Part shown: positions 1 to 5,833 of the stretch, in pieces
Numbering within the stretch: position 1 is the first letter of the stretch
Layout of the letters: each line of letters opens with the position of its first letter
NCBI GenBank assembly: GCA_012514915.1
Contig: JAAYZJ010000306.1
Location: 1-5,927 of the forward strand
Length of the DNA stretch: 5,927 nt
From: Lentisphaerota bacterium
Lineage (GTDB): Bacteria > Verrucomicrobiota > Kiritimatiellia > RFP12 > JAAYLN01
Direction of reading: 5' to 3'
Notes under the pieces: model-generated
The model's input: the letters and a program-made list of their open reading frames with translations, nothing else
Databases searched by the model: none
Told to the model about the DNA's origin: nothing
Made by a program: the position numbers and the translations under genes

Positions 1-1058
1 ACAGCCAACTGGCCGCCACCCTGAGCGCCTACCGCGGCGCGTTCCCGGGCGAGCAGTTCGGCCTGCGGCGGATCGTGCTCGCGGGCGGCGGCGCGCAGTT
101 GCGCGGCCTCGCCGCCTACGTGGCCGAACGCACGGGGCTGCCGGTGACGCCGGCCGACGAGCTGCCGGGCGCGGCATCCTGCTTTGCCGACGCGGGCCGG
201 CGCGAGGCGCCGGCGGCCGGCGCGCGCCCGGAGAAGGGAGTCGCCGGGCAGTACGGTCTGGCGCTCGGCCTCGCCCTGATGGCGCTCGACGCGGGCATCA
301 CGCCCCTTTCCCTCCTCCCCGAGCCGTTACGCGGCGAAGTCGTCTTCCGCGAGAAGAAACCCTATCTGATCGCCGCTTCGGTGCTGGGTGCCCTGACGCT
401 GGGCGTCTTCACCGCCAGCCTGGTCCTGTCGATCCAGGCCGAGACCTCGAGCCTCGACGCCGAACGGGCCGAACTGCGACGCCGTGAGGCGATGGACAAG
501 TCCATCACGGCGATCCGGCAGCGGGGCGAGACGCTGCGCCAGGGGGGCGAGCCGCTGCGCAGGCTGCTGCTGGGCGGCCCGATGGTGCGCGAGGTCATCT
601 CGCTCGTCGCCAACGCCATCTCGCCCGACGACTGGATCTCGATGATCTGCGAGGAGTCGTCCTACATCCCGCCGGCGCGCAGCGGCGGCACGCCGGCAGC
701 CGCCCCGGCGCCCACGCCGCGGACCGGCTTCTTCGTCCCCGGCTTCCGGAGTGCCGCCGCCCGGCCGGCTGCCGGCGCCAAGCCGCCAACCGAGGCGCGG
801 CCGGCCGGGTTGACTCCCGCGCCGCCCCCGTCGGACTTCAACGTCTTCATCATCGAGGGCTACACGCCCGACATGGGGCTCGTGACGGTCAAGGCGATGA
901 TCCAACGGCTGGAGACATCGCCCCGGGTCAGGAAGGTCGACTTGCTCAGCGACGACCGCGTCCTCCCCCCCACCCTGCCCGACGAGCTCCTGGCCGAAGG
1001 GGTGGAACTGCCCAACATGCGACGCTTCGTGATCCGGCTGGAGGCGGGGCTGCCATGA
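1..1058 (+). CDS. PilM-PilN fusion (GspL-like) pilus/secretion inner-membrane protein, 5' partial
   Basis: The frame is open from base 3 to a TGA at 1056-1058, giving 351 visible residues. The start lies upstream; the GTG at 75 is internal because the family signature already runs through it. Visible residues 1-105 are the end of a PilM/FtsA-type actin-like ATPase: an IVLAGGGAQLRGL nucleotide-binding segment, then a YGLALGLAL helix. This leads without a stop into LSLLPEPLR, which resembles the INLLP peptide with which PilN binds PilM. Next come one transmembrane helix (about 120-144), a charged helical segment that may be a coiled coil (146-180), and a PilN-like periplasmic domain. That domain is interrupted by an Ala/Pro-rich linker (about 223-278) and resumes at FNVFIIEGYTP. 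The role inferred from the family is to couple the cytoplasmic motor to the periplasmic alignment complex. The same domain order occurs in GspL of type II secretion. Fusion and family are clear; whether the machine is a pilus or a secretion system is not. Confidence 0.85.
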   Translation, partial: SQLAATLSAYRGAFPGEQFGLRRIVLAGGGAQLRGLAAYVAERTGLPVTPADELPGAASCFADAGRREAPAAGARPEKGVAGQYGLALGLALMALDAGITPLSLLPEPLRGEVVFREKKPYLIAASVLGALTLGVFTASLVLSIQAETSSLDAERAELRRREAMDKSITAIRQRGETLRQGGEPLRRLLLGGPMVREVISLVANAISPDDWISMICEESSYIPPARSGGTPAAAPAPTPRTGFFVPGFRSAAARPAAGAKPPTEARPAGLTPAPPPSDFNVFIIEGYTPDMGLVTVKAMIQRLETSPRVRKVDLLSDDRVLPPTLPDELLAEGVELPNMRRFVIRLEAGLP

Positions 1059-1816
1059 AGATGAAACCGCCACGCCTCCGCGTTTCCGAACGGCAGCAGG
1101 TGCTGCTGATCATCCCGGTCGCGATCATCGTCATGGTCACGATCTGGATCTGGGTGCTGAGTCCGCAGTTCGCGCGCCGGCGCGAAATCGAGGCGCTGCG
1201 CGCCCAGCTCGCGAGCAGTGCCTACGCGCACGTCAGCCTCGAGAACCTGGCCCGGATCGAGGCCCACGAGCAGGCGCTGGGGAGCCGGCTGGACGACGAA
1301 TGGTCACGGACGGTCGCCCGCCTGGCGACCTTCGAGAACCAGAAGGATCTGCGCGTGTCGGAGTTCGGCCGCATCGACTACAAGATGGAGCTCTACAAGG
1401 CCCGCATGCGGCTGTCGCGCCGCTCGGAGGAACTGGGCATCGCGCTGATCCCGCAGGATCTCGGCCTGCAGGACGTGCTGGGGGGGACGGACGCGGAGGT
1501 CCGCATCCGCATGCTGCAATTGCGCGCGGTCGAGAAGCTTGTCGATCTGACGCTGAGCCGCCGGATCCAGAAGCTCCATGCGATTCATCCGCTGGCCCCG
1601 GTCACCCACATGGGCCCCGACCGCAAGCCGCTCGTGAGCGAGTATCCGGTCCGCGCCGAGTTCGACGTCGGCTTCGACGACCTGTATCTGCTGTTCCAGG
1701 CGATCTTCGAGCAGCACCAGATCTTCGTCTTCCGCAATCTCCGCATCGAGGCGGGCCCGACGCAGCAGGCGCCGCTGCGCATCTCGGGTGTGATGAGCGC
1801 CCTGTTGTTTGAATAA
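1055..1816 (+). CDS. PilO/GspM-like (Amuc_1100-like) inner-membrane alignment protein
   Basis: This 253-residue protein starts at an ATG that overlaps the preceding stop as ATGA, with GGAGG at 1040-1044 ten bases upstream. A short basic N-terminus is followed by one transmembrane helix (about residues 16-35). Then comes a long, charged, probably coiled-coil region (about 39-120) and a C-terminal alpha/beta region. The end, from EYPVRAEFDVGFDDLYLLF through FRNLRIEAG to ISGVMSALLFE, alternates strands and helix as in the ferredoxin-like periplasmic domains of PilO, PilN and GspM. Position after a PilM-PilN protein and before a GspC-like protein supports a PilO/GspM role as a periplasmic partner of PilN. 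Helix, coiled coil and paired ferredoxin-like domains are also the layout of Akkermansia Amuc_1100. No catalytic motif is visible and none is expected. The assignment rests on layout and neighbours more than on conserved residues. Confidence 0.7.
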   Translation: MKMKPPRLRVSERQQVLLIIPVAIIVMVTIWIWVLSPQFARRREIEALRAQLASSAYAHVSLENLARIEAHEQALGSRLDDEWSRTVARLATFENQKDLRVSEFGRIDYKMELYKARMRLSRRSEELGIALIPQDLGLQDVLGGTDAEVRIRMLQLRAVEKLVDLTLSRRIQKLHAIHPLAPVTHMGPDRKPLVSEYPVRAEFDVGFDDLYLLFQAIFEQHQIFVFRNLRIEAGPTQQAPLRISGVMSALLFE

Positions 1817-1817
1817 T

Positions 1818-2498
1818 ATGGAACGGTTCTGGAAATGGCTCATGCGGACGGATGCGCGCAGCATCTTCCTGGTGGCGCTGCTGCTGTTTGTGGCGGTCAC
1901 GGGCTGGCGCGTCTGGGTCGCGCTCCGGCCGCGCCCCGAGCCGGATCCCCGCCCGGTGGCCGCTGAAGGGCCGAAACTCTCGTCCTTCCGGCCGCTGGGG
2001 GTGATCAATCTGGTCTCCAACCAGTTCGCCGCCCAGACGCTGATCGTTCCCGTCAACCCCTTCCGTCCCACCTTCGAGGCGATGGTGCGCACCCCGGAGA
2101 GCGGCGACTTGCAGGCCGTCGTGGCGGGCGCGCCTGCCGGCGGCGGCCCGGCCGGCGACGGCGGCGGGCGCCCGGGGCATGGCGCCGGCCCCAACTGGAG
2201 CCGGCGGCCGCGCGACCCGCAGCAACGCGGCGGACCGCCCGCCGCGGGCGGCACGCCGCCCGGGCCGCCGCCCGTGCCGAAGTACGCCTTCCGCGGCATG
2301 TTCAAGCGGCCCGACGGCCGCATCGCGGCCTACGTGACGAGCACCGTCGGCGGCGGCCGCTTTCTGCAGGCCGGCGACAGGCTGGGCCCCGCCGAGGTGG
2401 TCGAGGCCACCGCCGACGGCATCCTGCTGCGGCTGGAGACGGGCGCGACGCGGTTGCTGGCGGACGGGGCGGCGCCCGTCGAGCTGGAGGGCAATTGA
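1818..2498 (+). CDS. PilP/GspC-like inner-membrane protein
   Basis: The ATG at 1818 lies one base after the previous TAA and gives 226 residues. A TTG at 1809 in the same frame would add three residues and overlap the upstream gene. Neither start has a good Shine-Dalgarno site, so reinitiation after the upstream stop is likely. A short cytoplasmic tail precedes one transmembrane helix (about 15-36). A conserved-looking periplasmic segment contains INLVSNQFAAQT and VNPFRPTF. Then follows a Gly/Pro/Arg-rich linker (about 100-154) and a compact C-terminal domain (about 155-226) starting KYAFRGMFKRPDGRIAAYV. The pattern in that domain (AFRGMF, an Ala-containing strand, LQAGDRLG, then short strands) matches the homology-region fold of GspC and the PilP beta domain, which contact the secretin. 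Role by family and position: link from the inner-membrane ring to the secretin. Sequence identity is probably low, so PilP versus GspC is undecided. Confidence 0.65.
   Translation: MERFWKWLMRTDARSIFLVALLLFVAVTGWRVWVALRPRPEPDPRPVAAEGPKLSSFRPLGVINLVSNQFAAQTLIVPVNPFRPTFEAMVRTPESGDLQAVVAGAPAGGGPAGDGGGRPGHGAGPNWSRRPRDPQQRGGPPAAGGTPPGPPPVPKYAFRGMFKRPDGRIAAYVTSTVGGGRFLQAGDRLGPAEVVEATADGILLRLETGATRLLADGAAPVELEGN
2486..2490 (+). promoter_or_regulatory. Shine-Dalgarno site deciding the ATPase start
   Basis: GGAGG lies within the last codons of the PilP/GspC-like gene. It is ten bases from the ATG at 2501 but only four from the TTG at 2495, so it favours the ATG. Confidence 0.55.
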
Positions 2499-2500
2499 GC

Positions 2501-4258
2501 ATGGAGCCACCCGCCGAGACCGCCGCCCCGGCCGTCGCCGCGCAGCAGGACATCCGCTTCTACGGCCCCGACCGGGTGCAGGAGGTCGTGGCGATCCTGC
2601 TGGAGCAGGGCGCCATTACCGAGGACCAGCTCACCGAGGCGCAGAACCGCGCGTCGCTGACGGGGCAGCCGCTCGACACGCTGCTGCTCGACGAGAGCAT
2701 CATCGACGAACGCCGGCTGCTGCAGGCCTACAGCGCCGTCAGCGGCATCCCCTTCCACAAGATCGGCGACTTCAAGATCGATCCCGCCATCGTCGAGCGG
2801 GTCAACTCGCGCCTGGCCCTGCGCCACCGCGTCGTGCCCGTCCAGTTCCAGGAGGGCATCCTGACCCTGGCGGTCGCCCGCGTCCCCCCCTCCGCGATGG
2901 TCGAGGGACTGCACATGGTCCTCGAGACCCCGCTGGCGTTCATCCTCTGCACTGAAAGCGACGTTGCCCGCTCGCTGACCCACTTCTACGGGCTGGGGGC
3001 CGAGACCGTCGAGGAGCTGATCGCCAACGCCCCCGTGGACGAGGAGGAGGGGCGCGACGACGACATCTCCGTGATCAGCGATGAGACCGGCATGGTTCGG
3101 TTCATCAACATGATCATCGCCGAAGGCATCCGCATGGATGCGACCGACATCCACATCGAGCCGTTCGAGGACACGCTGCGCCTCCGCTGCCGCGTCGACG
3201 GCATTCTGCAGGAGGTGCCGCTCCCCAAGGGCGTCGAGAAACTGAAACGATCGGTCTCTTCGGCCGTCAAGATCATGGCGGCGATGGACATCGCCGAGCG
3301 GCGGCGGCCACACGACGGCCGCATCAAGGTGCGTTACGACAAGGGCGAATACGACCTGCGCGTCTCGGTGCTCCCCACCGGCTACGGCGAGACCTGCTGC
3401 CTGCGCATCCTCAACCGCAGCTCGGTCTTCACCGACCTCGACAGGCTCGGCCTCTCGCCCAACCAACTGCCCAAGATCCGGGCCATGACCGATCTGCCCC
3501 ACGGCGTCATCCTGCTGACCGGCCCCACGGGCAGCGGCAAGACCACGACGCTCTACGCCATCCTCGCGCGGCTCAACACGACCGGGGTCAAGATCATCAC
3601 CGTCGAGGATCCGGTCGAGTACCAGATGGACGGCATCAGCCAGGTGCAGGTCTACAGCAAGATCGACCTGACCTTCGCCAACGTCCTCCGCTCGGTGCTG
3701 CGCCACGACCCCGACGTGATCCTGATCGGCGAGATCCGCGACTCGGAGACGGCCGACATCGCCGTGCGCTCCTCGCTGACGGGCCACCTGGTGCTCAGCA
3801 CGCTCCACACCAACGACGCGCCCAGCGCGATCACCCGCCTGACGGACATGGGCGTCGAGCCGTACCTGATCGCCTCCTGCGTGGAGGGGATCGTCGCCCA
3901 GCGCCTCGTGCGCCGCGTCTGCACGCAATGCTCGCATCCCGACGACCTGGCGCCCGAAATCCGCGGCGAAATCCTCGCCTGCTACCCCGACTTCGCCGGC
4001 AAGGAGCGCTTCGTGATCGGCAACGGCTGCCCCAACTGCGCCTTCACCGGCTACCGCGGCCGCAGCGCGATCAACGAGGTGATGGTGATGAGCGACCCGC
4101 TCCGCAGCCTCGTCGTGCGCCGCGATCCGGCCAACATCATCAAGGATCTCGCCATCGACGAGGGGATGATCACGCTGCGCCGCGACGGCTACCTGCGCAT
4201 CGTCGAGGGGCGCACCTCGCTGGAAGAGGTCCTGCGCGTCGTCGGCAAGGGGGAGTAG
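2501..4258 (+). CDS. GspE/PilB-family type II secretion / type IV pilus assembly ATPase
   Basis: This 585-residue protein is full length for the family. I prefer the ATG at 2501 because GGAGG (2486-2490) lies ten bases upstream. A TTG at 2495 overlaps the previous stop but leaves only four bases to that site. The N-terminal domain (about 25-160; ITEDQLTEAQ, GQPLDTLL) is the GspE/MshE N-domain, which contacts the membrane platform. The ATPase core has Walker A GPTGSGKT (341-348), an Asp box TVEDPVEY (367-374), Walker B VILIGE (406-411) and a His box GHLVLSTLHTND (428-439). Two CxxC pairs (C474/C477 and C510/C513) form the tetracysteine zinc site typical of GspE and PilB. By family it is a cytoplasmic hexamer that drives pilin or pseudopilin assembly. 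All key residues are present. The tetracysteine site argues against a PilT retraction ATPase. Confidence 0.95.
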   Translation: MEPPAETAAPAVAAQQDIRFYGPDRVQEVVAILLEQGAITEDQLTEAQNRASLTGQPLDTLLLDESIIDERRLLQAYSAVSGIPFHKIGDFKIDPAIVERVNSRLALRHRVVPVQFQEGILTLAVARVPPSAMVEGLHMVLETPLAFILCTESDVARSLTHFYGLGAETVEELIANAPVDEEEGRDDDISVISDETGMVRFINMIIAEGIRMDATDIHIEPFEDTLRLRCRVDGILQEVPLPKGVEKLKRSVSSAVKIMAAMDIAERRRPHDGRIKVRYDKGEYDLRVSVLPTGYGETCCLRILNRSSVFTDLDRLGLSPNQLPKIRAMTDLPHGVILLTGPTGSGKTTTLYAILARLNTTGVKIITVEDPVEYQMDGISQVQVYSKIDLTFANVLRSVLRHDPDVILIGEIRDSETADIAVRSSLTGHLVLSTLHTNDAPSAITRLTDMGVEPYLIASCVEGIVAQRLVRRVCTQCSHPDDLAPEIRGEILACYPDFAGKERFVIGNGCPNCAFTGYRGRSAINEVMVMSDPLRSLVVRRDPANIIKDLAIDEGMITLRRDGYLRIVEGRTSLEEVLRVVGKGE

Positions 4259-4259
4259 G

Positions 4260-5066
4260 TCAAAGGTTTACAAGCTGCCCGCCGGGAATACGCACCGGCT
4301 GGGCATCCGCGGTGATCCATACGTCGATGGCGGAGGGATTGTAAACCAGCGAGCCATCCACGGAAAACTCCAGGCTGCCCATGGCCTGCCGGTAGCGGTA
4401 CAACTCGATGTTGGTGGCGTACCAGACGGTGTCATCGTGCGCCACGGCGGCGCAGAACTGCTCCATCATCTCCCAGTTGTTGTCGGGCAGGTTGCGGTCG
4501 AACTCGTAGGAGTGGCCCCACACATAGAACATCGCGGGACGGTCCTTGCGGTTGAACGCCTTGAATGTCTCCAGCAGGCCGGGCGCCTCGCGATGGTGGC
4601 AGGTCGGATGCCACAGGAGAAAATCGTCAGGGAAATCGAAGTGCTGTGTGCTCACGGTCGTGCGCGAATAGACAACGCCACATGCACGGAGCGCCTCGAC
4701 AACCTCCGCCGACGTCGCGCCGTTGGGATAGGACATCCCGGTCACGGGATAGCCGACGATGGCCTCCAGGTTCCGACGGTCTTCCCACACTTCGTTGAAC
4801 ATGACGTGCCGCGGCACAAAGGCCAGGGTGGGGTGCGAGACCGAATGGAGCGACACTTCATGTCCCGCGTAGAGCGAGGCGATTTCATCCTTGCCGACGC
4901 CGGTCGTGCGGCCGGAATTGAGATGGAACGTGCTCTTCAACCCGTACTTGTTAAACAGCGCCACGAGTCGCCGGTCCTGCAGCACCCCGTCGTCATAGCT
5001 GAATGTCAAAGCCTTGGGTTTGCCTCCGGGGAATAAATTGAGATAGGCCTTCATGTAATTTTGCAT
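4260..5066 (-). CDS. Polysaccharide deacetylase (NodB/CE4 family)
   Basis: The gene is 268 residues from an ATG at 5066, with GGAG (5080-5077) ten bases upstream. The in-frame ATG at 5054 has no such site. The frame stays open far upstream, but the NodB homology begins only near here. Motif 1 is FSYDDG (D25 the likely base, D26 a metal ligand). Motif 2 is HSVSH (H74, H78), completing the metal triad. SYPNG (112-116) replaces the usual Arg-containing motif 3, WHPTCHH (152-158) occupies the motif 4 region, and WGH (183-185) supplies the probable catalytic His. About 55 residues after that (215-268) look like a small beta-rich tail. CE4 enzymes hydrolyse N- or O-acetyl groups from glycans. There is no signal peptide, so it probably acts in the cytoplasm, perhaps on an imported or precursor sugar. 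Substrate unknown. It is convergent with the ATPase gene (one base between stops) and less GC-rich than the operon beside it. Confidence 0.87.
   Translation of the reverse strand: MQNYMKAYLNLFPGGKPKALTFSYDDGVLQDRRLVALFNKYGLKSTFHLNSGRTTGVGKDEIASLYAGHEVSLHSVSHPTLAFVPRHVMFNEVWEDRRNLEAIVGYPVTGMSYPNGATSAEVVEALRACGVVYSRTTVSTQHFDFPDDFLLWHPTCHHREAPGLLETFKAFNRKDRPAMFYVWGHSYEFDRNLPDNNWEMMEQFCAAVAHDDTVWYATNIELYRYRQAMGSLEFSVDGSLVYNPSAIDVWITADAQPVRIPGGQLVNL
4277..4304. terminator. Candidate hairpin at the tail-to-tail junction
   Basis: GCCCGCCGG (4277-4285) pairs with CCGGCTGGGC (4295-4304), giving nine base pairs with one bulged T at 4300 and a nine-base loop. It lies 19 bases beyond the ATPase stop, inside the 3' end of the deacetylase gene. 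No T-run follows on the plus strand, so it is not a classical intrinsic terminator. It could stop or stabilise the operon's 3' end, or simply be chance pairing in GC-rich coding sequence. Confidence 0.25.
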
Positions 5067-5076
5067 CGCTTCATGT

Positions 5077-5080
5077 CTCC
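5077..5080 (-). promoter_or_regulatory. Shine-Dalgarno site of the deacetylase
   Basis: GGAG on the minus strand lies ten bases before the ATG at 5066. It supports that start over the downstream ATG at 5054 and over any start in the long upstream open frame. Confidence 0.5.
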
Positions 5081-5363
5081 AAGCGTCCGTGGAAAGAACC
5101 GAACGAAAACCGTACTCCAATCCAATCGCGTGGTCGGCACTGTCTTTCACAAGTCTACACGCACGGCGATTGGCAAAATGAAGCATAGAGGATCGGAGAT
5201 GGGAGTGCCAGCGGAAGTATTCGGTTGGCGATGCTCGGTTGGTGGCCGGGGGCGCGATGATGGCGCATCGAGAGCGGGCAAACTCACGGCTATCCATGCA
5301 CGATGAATCGCGCGGATGAGCGAACACTAGCGCATGAAGCGACCGTTGGAGAGTGCGAATGTT
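5081..5363. other. Intergenic region upstream of the deacetylase, no gene recognised
   Basis: About 280 bases of lower GC content lie here. I see no gene with recognisable protein features. A direct repeat TCGGTTGG occurs at 5221-5228 and 5235-5242. The deacetylase promoter should lie here on the minus strand, but no -35/-10 pair with good spacing stands out. The nearest -10-like hexamer (TATGCT near 5190, minus strand) has no credible -35. Confidence 0.4.
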
Positions 5364-5389
5364 GAGTGCGCGCGGCTCCGCGCGCTCTC
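5364..5389. repeat. GC-rich hairpin 1
   Basis: GCGCGCGG (5368-5375) and CCGCGCGC (5378-5385) are perfect inverted repeats. The stem extends by GAG (5364-5366) with CTC (5387-5389) across one T-T mismatch. Its loop differs from that of the other hairpins in this cluster. It abuts hairpin 2. Confidence 0.7.
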
Positions 5390-5405
5390 CCGCCGCCTGC
5401 GGCGG
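5390..5405. repeat. GC-rich hairpin 2, CCTG loop on plus strand
   Basis: CCGCCG (5390-5395) and CGGCGG (5400-5405) form a perfect stem around the loop CCTG (5396-5399). Confidence 0.7.
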
Positions 5406-5425
5406 TGAAAACCAGTTCGGGCACA

Positions 5426-5457
5426 GGGTGATGCGGCGGTACGGCGGTTCGTCACCC
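5426..5457. repeat. Longer-loop inverted repeat between hairpins 2 and 3
   Basis: GGGTGA (5426-5431) pairs with TCACCC (5452-5457). A G-T wobble and one more G-C pair can extend it inward. The loop contains a short repeated CGGCGGT motif. It fills the gap between the two hairpin pairs. Confidence 0.45.
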
Positions 5458-5460
5458 GGC

Positions 5461-5478
5461 CGCGGAGCAGGCTCCGCG
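5461..5478. repeat. GC-rich hairpin 3, CCTG loop on minus strand
   Basis: CGCGGAG (5461-5467) and CTCCGCG (5472-5478) form a perfect 7-bp stem with loop CAGG on the plus strand (CCTG on the minus strand). Seven bases (AAAGAAA) separate it from hairpin 4. Confidence 0.75.
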
Positions 5479-5485
5479 AAAGAAA

Positions 5486-5503
5486 GCGCGTGCAGGCACG
5501 CGC
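5486..5503. repeat. GC-rich hairpin 4, CCTG loop on minus strand, next to an A-tract
   Basis: GCGCGTG (5486-5492) and CACGCGC (5497-5503) form a perfect 7-bp stem with the same CAGG/CCTG loop as hairpin 3. Eight A residues follow (5504-5511), then the palindrome TTGCGCGCAA (5513-5522). On the minus strand the hairpin is followed by TTTCTTTC, so it could act as a weak terminator for minus-strand transcription, but no gene ends there. Confidence 0.75.
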
Positions 5504-5522
5504 AAAAAAAAGTTGCGCGCAA

Positions 5523-5679
5523 TCGTGGCTGCTTGATGCGCACCCTTCGCACGGTTGCACGCAGTCACACGACCCCTCCGTGCAGTGGAAGTGGAGCGAT
5601 GGCTCCCAGCCCAGATGGCTGGCGCAGGTGGCTTCGAGCGTGCCGACGGCGCCCGAGGCGAATGCAAAGCGTGGCGGGC
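5523..5679. other. Intergenic stretch with no recognised gene
   Basis: About 155 bases lie between the hairpin cluster and the ribulokinase promoter. The only structure I see is a short inverted repeat CCAGCC (5606-5611) / GGCTGG (5617-5622). An activator or repressor site for the ribulokinase promoter could lie here, but I cannot name one. Confidence 0.35.
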
Positions 5680-5708
5680 TTGACAATCGCACACCCGTCA
5701 ACTATGTT
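5680..5708 (+). promoter_or_regulatory. Sigma70-type promoter for the ribulokinase
   Basis: A perfect -35 hexamer TTGACA (5680-5685) is followed by a 17-base spacer and TATGTT (5703-5708), which matches four of six -10 consensus bases including the critical TA and final T. Transcription would start near 5715, giving a GC-rich leader of about 125 bases before the ATG at 5840. The location and direction fit the ribulokinase, the only downstream gene. Confidence 0.6.
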
Positions 5709-5721
5709 TCGACCATGCGTT

Positions 5722-5739
5722 GCCCGGGTACTGCCGGGC
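5722..5739 (+). promoter_or_regulatory. Leader hairpin downstream of the promoter
   Basis: GCCCGG (5722-5727) pairs with CCGGGC (5734-5739) around a six-base loop, within about ten bases of the predicted transcript start. A second possible stem, GGCCGG (5792-5797) with CCGGCC (5809-5814), lies nearer the gene. They may stabilise the transcript or act in regulation, or reflect high GC alone. Confidence 0.3.
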
Positions 5740-5828
5740 GCCGGCCGGGGTATCCACTGTCGCCCGCGCGGTGCCAGGCGGCGGGCGAGGAGGCCGGCCG
5801 ACCACGCACCGGCCCGCCGGCAAGCATC

Positions 5829-5833
5829 AAGGG
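5829..5833 (+). promoter_or_regulatory. Shine-Dalgarno site of the ribulokinase
   Basis: AAGGG ends six bases before the ATG at 5840. This supports that start over the in-frame ATG fifteen bases downstream (5855). Confidence 0.5.

Noticed and set aside
75..77. GTG at 75 as start of the first gene
   Set aside because: The PilM glycine-rich motif is already in progress and the frame is open to the window's edge, so this is an internal Val.
1304..2510. Long minus-strand frames opposite the PilO- and PilP-like genes
   Set aside because: Low-complexity Arg/Pro/Gly translations expected from GC-rich codons. The coupled plus-strand genes explain this DNA.
2330..3937. Minus-strand open frame of 535 codons opposite the ATPase gene
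   Set aside because: It is a composition shadow, rich in His, Asp, Arg and Val with no domain pattern. The plus strand encodes an ATPase with every family motif.
5361..5367. GTTGAGT resembling the GTTRRRY end of an integron attC site
   Set aside because: No matching RYYYAAC partner at suitable distance and orientation, and no cassette or integrase.
5430..5480. tRNA gene (GGTTCG near 5446-5451)
   Set aside because: No acceptor stem, anticodon arm or proper T-loop can be laid out around it.
5364..5503. CRISPR array
   Set aside because: Stems differ from one another and there is no regular repeat-spacer period.
5067..5552. Deacetylase reading frame open upstream to an ATG at 5552, adding about 160 residues
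   Set aside because: The added stretch translates the hairpin cluster and has Arg/Ala/Ser-rich, non-domain-like composition. The NodB homology and a Shine-Dalgarno site both point to the ATG at 5066.
5697..5713. Imperfect palindrome overlapping the ribulokinase -10 as an operator
   Set aside because: Only four of eight pairs match, which is too weak to call.
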